Source: Bacteroidia bacterium
GTDB lineage: Bacteria; Bacteroidota; Bacteroidia; J057
Length of the DNA: 64,000 nucleotides
Direction of reading: 5' to 3'
NCBI GenBank assembly: GCA_033391075.1
Contig: JAWPMV010000001.1
Location: forward strand, 7,254,001-7,318,000
The stretch's first letter is position 1; each line of letters starts with the position of its first letter. The notes below the pieces were generated by a model. That model made no database searches, was not told the DNA's origin, and saw nothing but the letters and a program-made list of their open reading frames with translations. The position numbers and the translations under genes were made by a program. Positions 43,825 to 52,602 of this stretch are shown here, in pieces.

Positions 43825-46215
43825 TTATTTCTCTTTTTCCGGGAATAGTTGGTTTAATTCCTCCATCCAGTTTTCGACTAACAATAATTCAGATCGTGTG
43901 TGTTTGGTCTCTACACTTTTTTTCATCAGAAATAATTCTCCATCATCCGTGACCTGGAAGGACCTTCCTGAAATATCCAGGTATTCTCCTTCCCATAGCA
44001 CTCGCGGACTCGCCGGATGGAAACCATTAGTCCAATCTATCGCAACAGAGATCATTTGATTAAAATCAGCGGAGCGGAAAAGGATCTCGTTTCCATGGGA
44101 AACCCAAAGAGGTTCCGAGCCTCCATCGTTGGAAATTTTTATTTTTTGGTTATTTCTGGGGAAGGACTGTACATAGATTTCAGAGGTTCCTTCGGATTCG
44201 TCTGATTCATAAACCACATACTCTCCATTGGGAGAAAAGTCCAGGAAAAACTGATTTTTTGGAGAATTAGAAATAAGGAAAGGTTTTGCCTGTGGGTCAG
44301 ATACATTCAATGCCCATAAATCTAACATACTATTGCCATTCACATCTTCATTTTCAAATGCAATATATTTTTTGTCGGAAGACCAGCTACTTGGGAAGAC
44401 ATAATTGTCTTTTTTGATAAGCGTATCTAGCTTTGTGCCATCTAAGGTTTGATCGATAATTGCCCAATGAGATCCCATTTCTATTGAATAGGAAATGGAC
44501 TTAGCTTGGGGAGATAATATAGTATGGAATTTTGTTTTGGTAAGAAAGGATGGAATTTGTCTTTCCAAATCGTATATCCAGATTTCATGCACCTCACTGA
44601 AAAAAGATTTTTGGAATTGGTAAAGCAGGAGATTTTGGTCCTGTGCAAGTATAAAAGGTAAATAATGGTTAGCTGGCAAAGCCAAATTTCCTACTTCTTC
44701 TCCCTGGCGGTTGATATATACAAAGCTTCCTTTATCTACAGAGCTACCCGAGACATATAACAGATCCCCCTCTCTGGAAACCGCATATTGAGCCCCATTT
44801 CTTACTGACTCAGTACGCACACCCTCTATAACGGGTATGGGAGAGCCGATCAGGCTCAATTGATCAGGGTCAAATCTGGCGGCCATTAATCTCCCCCATT
44901 GTGCAAAAATCAAATGTCCGGAAGTCAAATAACTTGGGCTTGAACCTCCAGATAGAACAGGAGTTGATTTTCCTGAAGTAAGATTGATCGCATAGATTTC
45001 ATTTGCACCATTAGAAAGCAGTATATGGTTGGGATCAGGCAGTGAGGCGAGCCAGAGTTTATTTGCAGAAAAAGGAGAAGTATTAAGCTTGGCGGGAATA
45101 ATTAGCTTTTGGGCTTGCTCTTCATGTGCAGAGATGCGGACAAGTTGTTGGCCTTCATAATCTACAAAAACGATTTCATCATTTTCCAGCCAAATGCCTG
45201 AATAGGGATCTGTTACATCAGTAATTGCTACAGGCTGTGTTCCTGAAAGGGCTACTTTGTACAGCTTCTCATTTGCATAAAATCCAACCCAATCACCATC
45301 TGTCGAAAAAAAGGGAAAATACGCACCTTCTGTGCCTGGGATAAGCTGGGTTTCGTAGGAATTCAGCGGTCGTAGTCCCAATTGGGTTCCGTCAGGAGTT
45401 TGAGCAACATAGACGATAATCTTCCCATCAGCAGAGATATCGAATGCACGCTGCCCAATGCTATGATGCACTGAGCCAATGAGTGCCAATGAGGCTTTTT
45501 CAGGAAGGGAAATAGTAGTACGCCTAAGAGGCTTTTCTACAATCCTTCTTGTATCAGGCTGAATAAACCAACCCATAAATCCTCCTAAGAGAATTGACGA
45601 AATCAATAAGCTTATGAGAAAGGTATAAGAAAGCAAAAAGTGGCCTTTCTTGTCGTGGGAAGGGCTTTTGCCTGTTTTGAATTTTCCTGTTAGCTCTGAG
45701 CGCTTTGGAACTGGAAAACCCTTATTAGCCACTGCAAATACGCTTACGGCTTCCTCTACATTTTTAAATTCAAAGGAACCCAGGGATAGCAGCTTAAATT
45801 CTGGCTGGTTCCGTATTTTACTATATATCTCATGGGAGAGCAGAATCGTCCCTGCTATTCCCATTGATTCGATACGAGAAGCTACATTCACACCATCACC
45901 GACGACTTTACCCCCTTCAAAAAAAATCTCCCCTACATGCAGACCTATACGTAAGGGTACGCTTGGCTCCTGTTTCAATTTTTCCTGAATCTGCATAGCA
46001 CAGCTTGCTGCCGCAGATGCGCTATTGAAGATACTCAAGCTTCCATCTCCATAATACTGTAGCACCTCTCCCTGTTTTATCTTCACTTCTTCTTCGAGGA
46101 CACTCTGGTGTCTGTTGAGTGAGACAACTGCCTTTGATTCGTCTTGCTGCATCATAGCGGTATAGCCGACAATATCAGTAAACATGATGGCGGCAAGACG
46201 GCGGGATTTGGGCAT
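43825..46215 (-). CDS. Class III nucleotide cyclase with C-terminal beta-propeller (array copy 2)
   Basis: The 796-residue protein starts at the ATG at 46215 (MPKSRRLAAIMFTD), matching its paralogues; an open extension to 46284 is not used. The cyclase keeps Asp14, Asp57 and GDGVNVASR, but is clearly diverged from its neighbours (YYGDGSLSIF instead of FRGDGCLAVF). After a transmembrane helix near residues 212-232, the rest is a PD40/TolB-like beta-propeller (AFDISADGKIIVYVAQ, YFPFFSTDGDWVGFY, LDFSPNGEYVVYESD), not TPRs. This C-terminal half resembles the sensor part of some bacterial serine/threonine kinases. It replaces the TPR input of the other members. Confidence 0.9.
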   Translation of the reverse strand: MPKSRRLAAIMFTDIVGYTAMMQQDESKAVVSLNRHQSVLEEEVKIKQGEVLQYYGDGSLSIFNSASAAASCAMQIQEKLKQEPSVPLRIGLHVGEIFFEGGKVVGDGVNVASRIESMGIAGTILLSHEIYSKIRNQPEFKLLSLGSFEFKNVEEAVSVFAVANKGFPVPKRSELTGKFKTGKSPSHDKKGHFLLSYTFLISLLISSILLGGFMGWFIQPDTRRIVEKPLRRTTISLPEKASLALIGSVHHSIGQRAFDISADGKIIVYVAQTPDGTQLGLRPLNSYETQLIPGTEGAYFPFFSTDGDWVGFYANEKLYKVALSGTQPVAITDVTDPYSGIWLENDEIVFVDYEGQQLVRISAHEEQAQKLIIPAKLNTSPFSANKLWLASLPDPNHILLSNGANEIYAINLTSGKSTPVLSGGSSPSYLTSGHLIFAQWGRLMAARFDPDQLSLIGSPIPVIEGVRTESVRNGAQYAVSREGDLLYVSGSSVDKGSFVYINRQGEEVGNLALPANHYLPFILAQDQNLLLYQFQKSFFSEVHEIWIYDLERQIPSFLTKTKFHTILSPQAKSISYSIEMGSHWAIIDQTLDGTKLDTLIKKDNYVFPSSWSSDKKYIAFENEDVNGNSMLDLWALNVSDPQAKPFLISNSPKNQFFLDFSPNGEYVVYESDESEGTSEIYVQSFPRNNQKIKISNDGGSEPLWVSHGNEILFRSADFNQMISVAIDWTNGFHPASPRVLWEGEYLDISGRSFQVTDDGELFLMKKSVETKHTRSELLLVENWMEELNQLFPEKEK

Positions 46216-46234
46216 GGATGGGTTTTGTTTGAAG

Positions 46235-48322
46235 TTACGGAAATCCCACGCGATCAAGCAAATTCTTATAGTGGGGATCGTCATGCAAAGGCTTGGTCAA
46301 AGGGTCCATCTTTAGCCAAAGCATTTCGACTTCATGATCCTCGTAGGATTTTTCTAGCCATTCGAAGGCAGTATTCGAATCTCCAATATTTGCATAAATC
46401 AATCCAAGAAAAAATGCAGGACTGCCAACCTTTGTTGTATTCCAATTTTCCTGAAGCTGTTTGATGATCAATTCTGTCTCCTTTCTTTGCCCAACTTTGT
46501 AGTGTGCTATTGCCTTTTCAGCTAACATATAGGGAGTGTTCATATTTACTCGCATCTGTTCTAGTCCATTTTCGAGCACCTGAATAGCTTCCCCGTATTG
46601 ATGCAGTTCTAAGTATATTTTTGCCAGGAATTTATAGGTGTCATATTCAAATATGTTCAAGGATTGAGCATACTTTAATTGTTGGATTGCCTTTTGAAAA
46701 TCTCTTTTGTAAAAAAGACTCATTCCTTTCATTACTTCAAGATGTGGATCAAGTGGGTTGATAATTGAAAGCTCGGCCAGAAGTGTATCTACTTTTCCTA
46801 ATTGGCCAGCATACATATACAACAAACTCCTTGACGCAAAATAATCTTCTTCCTGATGTTTTTTTGCCTTTTCAAGAGCCTTTTCAGCTCCTGCAAAGTC
46901 CCAGTCCAACCATAAGCTTGAATAGGCCTGGTATACATAGGCATCAGAATTATTGGTGTCGAGGGAAATTGCTTTTTGCAGGTAAGGAGATGCTTTTGCT
47001 TTGGCAATACCGGGCGTTAAATCTCCCAATGCGGTTCCCCTACTCAAATAGTAATAACCTAGTTCGCTATAAATTGTAGAGAGAGAGGGAGCCAGTTTAA
47101 GTGCCGTTTCCAATAATTCACTCGCGTGCTCGAATTCTGAAAAATTCCCATTGGTCAAAATCTTGCGTGCTTTCAAAAAGAGGAGATAGGCTTCCGGATT
47201 GAGTTCAATTTCTCGTTTTAAAACCTCCGATTCCTCTGAACTAAGCTTTGCATCAAGTTTTCGGGAGATTTCGTGAGCAACCTCTTGTTGGACTGCAAAG
47301 ATATCCTCCATGCTCCGATTGAACTCTTCCGCCCAAAGGAGGGAACCACTTTCAGCATGTACCAATTGAGTCGTAATCCTTACTTTATCTTTATCCCTTC
47401 TTACACTGCCTTCCAGAATATGGGCCACTCCGAGCTCTCTGGCAATTTCAGTCAAGCTTTTTGCACTCTTTCGGAAAGAAAAGGAGGAAGTCCGGGCAAT
47501 TACCTTCAAATCGCTGATCCTGGCCAGATTGGTCAGGATATCCTCACTGATTCCATCACTGAAGTATTCCTGGGTGGAATCATTGCTCATATTTCTGAAG
47601 GGAAGGACGGCTATAGACTTTTCTATATGGGAAACAGTTTCCCCTTCATTTTTATCCCCAAGATTCAGAAAATTGACCAGTCCCCAAATCAGCAAGCCTC
47701 CAATTACTAGTCCTAATGCTGATTTCAAAATCGGCATACTCGTCTTGGAATAAGAAATCTGATCAGTCGGATTGTCAATAGCGTTAGCCTTGCCTTTCAT
47801 TTGCTCAGCTTTAGGCACCACAAATCCCTCATTCGCCAAAGCAAAAACCTCCATGGGCTTCTCCACATTCTTGAACTGAAATTTCCCCAAAGAAGCCATT
47901 TCAAATTCGGGATGAGACTTCACATCATGGATCACTCTTTCCGTCACGAGGATCGAACCCGGCACGCCCATGGACTCGACACGTGAAGCCAGATTTACGC
48001 CATCTCCGTAGATATTGCCATCGGTAAATACTATATCTCCGATATGGATGCCAATGCGTAAGGGTACATTGGGTTCTTCTTTAAGACTTTCCTGAATGGA
48101 TTTTGCCGCATGCATGGCCTCGACTGCGGAATTGAAAACTGCGAGACAACCATCCCCTCGAAATTCGAGGATTTCACCATTATTTGCTGAAGCATTTGCC
48201 TCCATCACTTCGCTAAAGCGATGCACTTTTTTCAGCCCTTCCTTTTCATTTCGCTGCATCATGGCGGTATAGCCGGCAATGTCGGTAAACATGATGGCAG
48301 CTAGACGTCGGGATTGGGGCAT
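46235..48322 (-). CDS. Class III nucleotide cyclase with TolB-like and TPR domains (array copy 3)
   Basis: The 695-residue protein has the same cyclase module as copy 1 with only a few substitutions over residues 1-170 (Asp14, Asp57, Asn110, Arg114 kept). A transmembrane helix lies near 200-218. The TolB-like segment reads SIAVLPFRNMSNDSTQEYFS and RTSSFSFRKSAK, followed by TPR units (LAPSLSTIYSELGYYYLSRG and others) and a C-terminal DPHYKNLLDRVGFP motif typical of this family. The C-terminal half is only distantly similar to that of copy 1. Confidence 0.92.
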   Translation of the reverse strand: MPQSRRLAAIMFTDIAGYTAMMQRNEKEGLKKVHRFSEVMEANASANNGEILEFRGDGCLAVFNSAVEAMHAAKSIQESLKEEPNVPLRIGIHIGDIVFTDGNIYGDGVNLASRVESMGVPGSILVTERVIHDVKSHPEFEMASLGKFQFKNVEKPMEVFALANEGFVVPKAEQMKGKANAIDNPTDQISYSKTSMPILKSALGLVIGGLLIWGLVNFLNLGDKNEGETVSHIEKSIAVLPFRNMSNDSTQEYFSDGISEDILTNLARISDLKVIARTSSFSFRKSAKSLTEIARELGVAHILEGSVRRDKDKVRITTQLVHAESGSLLWAEEFNRSMEDIFAVQQEVAHEISRKLDAKLSSEESEVLKREIELNPEAYLLFLKARKILTNGNFSEFEHASELLETALKLAPSLSTIYSELGYYYLSRGTALGDLTPGIAKAKASPYLQKAISLDTNNSDAYVYQAYSSLWLDWDFAGAEKALEKAKKHQEEDYFASRSLLYMYAGQLGKVDTLLAELSIINPLDPHLEVMKGMSLFYKRDFQKAIQQLKYAQSLNIFEYDTYKFLAKIYLELHQYGEAIQVLENGLEQMRVNMNTPYMLAEKAIAHYKVGQRKETELIIKQLQENWNTTKVGSPAFFLGLIYANIGDSNTAFEWLEKSYEDHEVEMLWLKMDPLTKPLHDDPHYKNLLDRVGFP

Positions 48323-48368
48323 AGATGGGTGAAGTATCTAAAACGGTATTCTTGGCATTGTTAAATTA

Positions 48369-50408
48369 CTATTTACTGACTTTCTCAACAAATGGGCCCC
48401 ATCGGGGATCTTTATGCATAAAACTAAAGGCTAATTCAAATGGGGCGAAAATGATGCCCGGGTCATATTGCTTAAAAGATCGTTCTAACCATTCAAATGT
48501 TTTTTCTACATCTTTGCGATAGCCATAGACCTGTGCAATTTGATAAGCTAAGGAAGAGGAAGAACCTTCGATAAGCTCCTCAAGATAAGTGTCAGCAGCT
48601 TCTATATCTCTTTTTTCCCAGGCAACAATGGATAGCGCACATTTTCTCGCACCCTCAAATTTCTCCTTTCGGGCAATAACTTCCGCCTCCTCCAATTTTC
48701 CTTGCTCGACCAGGCAGATGGCTAAAGCATAGTTCAAATAACCTGCTTTTGGTTGGAGCATTAACCACTTCCTGAAGGAATCTTCTGCAAGATCAAACCG
48801 ATGTGCGATATTATTTCCCCAGGCTTTGTTGGCAATGCTTATCCAGGATAGTGGATCGAGTTCCTCAGCTTTATCCAGTAAAGCCAGGCCTTCTTCGAAT
48901 TCATGATTGAAGCATTTTGCAAGCCCTGTGATACTTATTGCATTGGCATCACCTGGAGCTAATTCTATAGATTTTAGTGCATAAAACAGCGCAGAATCAC
49001 TTTTGCCTAGCATTTGTATGTAAGTATTAGCCAGGCTTGCGTATGCATATCCTAAGTTTGGACCGAGTTTTATCCCCTTAAGCGCATGTGTTTTTGCGAG
49101 CTCATGTAACTTTTTAAAGTCTCTTATGCCTGTAGGAGAATTGCCTCTTCTGGCAAAATCTCTGTCGATGTGTCCCAAGAGAATCCAGGCAGGCGCATAG
49201 GAAGAATCACGTTCCAGGCTCCTTAGCACAAGTTCCCGGGCTTTACTGGCATTACTCTCTGTATCAAACTGATGTTTGGCTTGCAAAAAAAGGCGGTAGG
49301 CATCTGGAGCCGTTTTTTCGACATTCCATTTATTGGCTTCAATGAGGTTAAGCTTTAGTGATTCCATCACTTCCCGGGCAATATGTTCTTGTATACCGAA
49401 TACATCCTCCAAGGGCTCTTCCCAATTTTCGGCCCATATGGATTTATCCAATTTTGCCTCAATAAGCTGAACAGATATTTTGACCCTGCCTCCGTACTCT
49501 TTGACACTGCCTTCTAAGATATGGTCAACGCCCAGTTTGTTCGCTATCGTAGATAAATCTACCTCTTGTTTTTTGAAGCTAAAGGAGGAAGAGCGAGAGC
49601 TTACCTTAAGTTCTGATTCCTTGCTCAAGAGATTTATAACTTCTTCTGCCATTCCATCTCCCAGAAAAGCTTGATCCTGTTTAGGACTCAAATCCAGAAA
49701 AGGCATGACGGCTATAGAAGGAGTTTTCGTGGTATCAGGAAGTACCTCTTCACTTCCTTTCCAGTAAATATTCATCCATATTCCTCCAGCTATCAATATG
49801 CCAATAAAGCCGGATAAGATGCCTCGAATTAAACGGTGTTTGCCTTGAGTAGCATTTTCTGTTAGGCGTGTTCCTTTACCCGCTAGCTCATCGGGTTTGG
49901 GTACAATGAATCCCTCATTGGCCAATGCAAAAACCTCCATGGGCTTCTCTACATTCTTGAACTGAAATTTGCCCAAAGAAGCCATTTCAAATTCGGGATG
50001 AGACTTTACATCATGGATAACTCTTTCCGTAACCAAAATCGAACCTGGAACCCCCATAGACTCGACACGCGAAGCCAGATTTACCCCATCTCCGTAGATA
50101 TTGCCATCGGTGAAAACGATATCTCCGATATGGATGCCAATGCGTAAAGGAACTTGTGGCTCTTTTTGCAAGTTTTCTTGAATAGCTTTTGCGGCATGCA
50201 TGGCTTCTACGGCAGAATTGAAAACTGCCAGACAACCATCCCCTCGGAATTCGAGGATTTCGCCATTGTTGGAAGCTGCCTTTGCCTCCATCACTTCGCT
50301 AAAGCGATGCACTTTTGCCAGTCCCTCCTTTTCGTTTCGTTGCATCATGGCAGTATAGCCGGCGATGTCGGCAAACATGATAGCGGCGAGACGGCGGGAT
50401 TGGGGCAT
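48369..50408 (-). CDS. Class III nucleotide cyclase with TolB-like and TPR domains (array copy 4)
   Basis: The 679-residue protein again has the standard module (MFADIAGYTAMM, Asp14; FRGDGCLAVF, Asp57; GDGVNLASR). A transmembrane helix near 195-215 (ILSGFIGILIAGGIW) is followed by VMPFLDLSPKQDQAFLGDG and SSRSSSFSFKKQEVD, then TPR units and the tail DPRWGPFVEKVSK. This C-terminal half is closely similar to that of the partial gene at 62547, so the two are recent duplicates. Separation from copy 3 is 46 bp and from copy 5 is 92 bp. Confidence 0.92.
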   Translation of the reverse strand: MPQSRRLAAIMFADIAGYTAMMQRNEKEGLAKVHRFSEVMEAKAASNNGEILEFRGDGCLAVFNSAVEAMHAAKAIQENLQKEPQVPLRIGIHIGDIVFTDGNIYGDGVNLASRVESMGVPGSILVTERVIHDVKSHPEFEMASLGKFQFKNVEKPMEVFALANEGFIVPKPDELAGKGTRLTENATQGKHRLIRGILSGFIGILIAGGIWMNIYWKGSEEVLPDTTKTPSIAVMPFLDLSPKQDQAFLGDGMAEEVINLLSKESELKVSSRSSSFSFKKQEVDLSTIANKLGVDHILEGSVKEYGGRVKISVQLIEAKLDKSIWAENWEEPLEDVFGIQEHIAREVMESLKLNLIEANKWNVEKTAPDAYRLFLQAKHQFDTESNASKARELVLRSLERDSSYAPAWILLGHIDRDFARRGNSPTGIRDFKKLHELAKTHALKGIKLGPNLGYAYASLANTYIQMLGKSDSALFYALKSIELAPGDANAISITGLAKCFNHEFEEGLALLDKAEELDPLSWISIANKAWGNNIAHRFDLAEDSFRKWLMLQPKAGYLNYALAICLVEQGKLEEAEVIARKEKFEGARKCALSIVAWEKRDIEAADTYLEELIEGSSSSLAYQIAQVYGYRKDVEKTFEWLERSFKQYDPGIIFAPFELAFSFMHKDPRWGPFVEKVSK

Positions 50409-50500
50409 GTTGGTTAGTTCTAATTCAAGTTAGTTTTTTCAGTTTATGCCCCCAAATTTTCCTTGAAAATGGAGGAGTAGCCTCTTATTTCATGCTGGAA

Positions 50501-52579
50501 TTACGATCGAATTAATTCCAATATAGCCTCTACATCAGCATCATTCAGCTGTCCAAAAGGAGATTGGCGAAGGTAAGCTTCAAAGCGAGGGTCATCCTGG
50601 AGAATGTCAAAGACAGGATCAATCAGCAAATGAATATCTGTTGCGGGGAGTTTGTTTATAAGTATTGCAAACATGCGGTCAATATCATGATTTGCACGTG
50701 CAAGCAAAAGATCTTCACTCGGAAAGGAATTTCCTTCCACAAGGTACTTCCTCAGCTGAGGAACATTCTCCTGAGTACAGTAACACTTAAATAACATAAA
50801 CAAAGAAGACTGAGTTGAGTCAATTTGCCAATTCTTATAGTATTCAGCTAATTCATCACACTTCCCCTGAGCAGAAAGAATCACTCTTCCATGCCATAAA
50901 ATGGTCTTGTTATTGGGAAAGAGTTTTAAGGCTAGATCAAATTGCTCTTTTGCCAATTCATACTCTTGATTTTGGGCCAACATCCGGATATATACACCAT
51001 GAATGACCGGAGAAAAAGGATTTGTTTCCAATGCTTTCCGAATCAAAAACATAGCTTCCTCTTCTTTTCGAAGCCCGTGAAGCTGTATCGCAGCTCGTTG
51101 AAGGGTGTATCCATCCTGTGGATCGATTTCCAGAGCCCTCTTGAAATATGAAAGGGCTTTATTGAAATGACCTCTTTGCCTGGAAACAGAGCCCATGATT
51201 TCATAGACCCGTGCAATATTTGGATTAAGCTGAAGCACTTCTTGAGACAGCTCGAAAGCTCTATCATAATACTTCAAGGAATCCGGCACAAAATTGTAGT
51301 TTCTTAGCAGATATATAATATTTGCTAACTCGGCTTTTGCATGTGCGAAATGAGAATCTAGTTCAAGGGCCTCTTGAAAGAGTTTTTCTCCAGCTTTCAG
51401 ACTTTCAAAACTTCGGTCTTGTATCACCAGCCTTCCTCTGAGGTATAATTGATATGCTTCAAGATTATCAGTGAGTTGTTCATTCAGTTTCTGTTCCTCT
51501 TCTGGTGAAATCTTGTTTTGAAGCTCTCTTGCAATATTGCGTGCAACTTCCTTTTGGATAGCAAATACATCCTTTAGCTCAAAATCATATTGCTCTGCCC
51601 ATACGTTTACATCTTCTTTAGCATGAACCAATTGAGTGGAAATACGAATCTGATCGCCCTGTTTTCTAATACTGCCACGTACCACATAATTGACATGAAG
51701 TTCCTCTGCAATTTCTCCGAGGTTTTTGTCGCTGCCTTTGTATCTCATGGCAGAAGTCTGGGAAATGACTTTCAGACCACTGAGCTTGGAGAGTTGGATC
51801 AAGATATCTTCCGTAATTCCATCACTGAAATAGTCTGTATCTGCTTCTTGGCTTTTATTGCTGAAAGGAAGAACCGCGATGGATTTTTCCAGCTGTTCTA
51901 TTTCCACATCCATTTGCTTTGTGGAGCGAGAGAAGATTCCCCAGCCAGTAAGGCTCAGAAGTAGCAATCCTATTGCCAAGACACCCATTACTTTGGGCAA
52001 TTTGTGCTTGGGAGTGCTCGAAAATGAAAGATCAACTTTCTCTCCTTTACCCTGCATTTGCTCTGGGCCGGGCACCACAAAACCCTCATTCGCCAGGGCA
52101 AATACCTCCATGGGCTTTTCTACATTCTTGAACTGAAAATTCCCCAAAGAAGTCATCTCAAATTCGGGATGCGATTTTACATCGTGGATGACTCGTTCGG
52201 TAACCAGTATCGAACCCGGCACACCCATAGACTCTACACGTGAAGCCAGGTTTACACCATCTCCGTAGATATTGCCATCGGTGAAAACGATATCTCCGAT
52301 ATGAATACCGATGCGTAGAGGTACTTTGGGTTCCTCTTTAAGACTTTCCTGTATGGATTTGGCCGCATGCATGGCTTCTACCGCGGACTTGAAAACGGCC
52401 AGACAGCCATCTCCTCGAAATTCGAGGATTTCGCCATTGTTGGAAGCTGCTGCTGCTTCCATCACTTCGCTAAAGCGATGCACTTTTGCCAGTCCCTCCT
52501 TTTCGTTTCGTTGCATCATGGCAGTATAGCCGGCAATGTCGGCAAACATGATAGCGGCGAGACGGCGGGATTGGGGCAT
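50501..52579 (-). CDS. Class III nucleotide cyclase with TolB-like and TPR domains (array copy 5)
   Basis: The 692-residue protein shares the module with few changes (FADIAGYTAMM; a lysine in FKSAVEAMH where others have FNSAVEAMH). A transmembrane helix lies near 198-215. The TolB-like segment is SIAVLPFSNKSQEADTDYFS with RYKGSDKNLGEIAEEL, then TPRs including GHFNKALSYFKRALEIDPQD. The C-terminus (FGQLNDADVEAILELIRS) lacks the usual short family tail and is an extra helix. Confidence 0.92.
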   Translation of the reverse strand: MPQSRRLAAIMFADIAGYTAMMQRNEKEGLAKVHRFSEVMEAAAASNNGEILEFRGDGCLAVFKSAVEAMHAAKSIQESLKEEPKVPLRIGIHIGDIVFTDGNIYGDGVNLASRVESMGVPGSILVTERVIHDVKSHPEFEMTSLGNFQFKNVEKPMEVFALANEGFVVPGPEQMQGKGEKVDLSFSSTPKHKLPKVMGVLAIGLLLLSLTGWGIFSRSTKQMDVEIEQLEKSIAVLPFSNKSQEADTDYFSDGITEDILIQLSKLSGLKVISQTSAMRYKGSDKNLGEIAEELHVNYVVRGSIRKQGDQIRISTQLVHAKEDVNVWAEQYDFELKDVFAIQKEVARNIARELQNKISPEEEQKLNEQLTDNLEAYQLYLRGRLVIQDRSFESLKAGEKLFQEALELDSHFAHAKAELANIIYLLRNYNFVPDSLKYYDRAFELSQEVLQLNPNIARVYEIMGSVSRQRGHFNKALSYFKRALEIDPQDGYTLQRAAIQLHGLRKEEEAMFLIRKALETNPFSPVIHGVYIRMLAQNQEYELAKEQFDLALKLFPNNKTILWHGRVILSAQGKCDELAEYYKNWQIDSTQSSLFMLFKCYCTQENVPQLRKYLVEGNSFPSEDLLLARANHDIDRMFAILINKLPATDIHLLIDPVFDILQDDPRFEAYLRQSPFGQLNDADVEAILELIRS

Positions 52580-52602
52580 GGAGGAAAGATATAAAATACT
52601 TT

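Noticed and set aside
46216-46284. Upstream extension of the propeller cyclase
   Set aside because: All paralogues start at MPxSRRLAAIMF, which here is the ATG at 46215.
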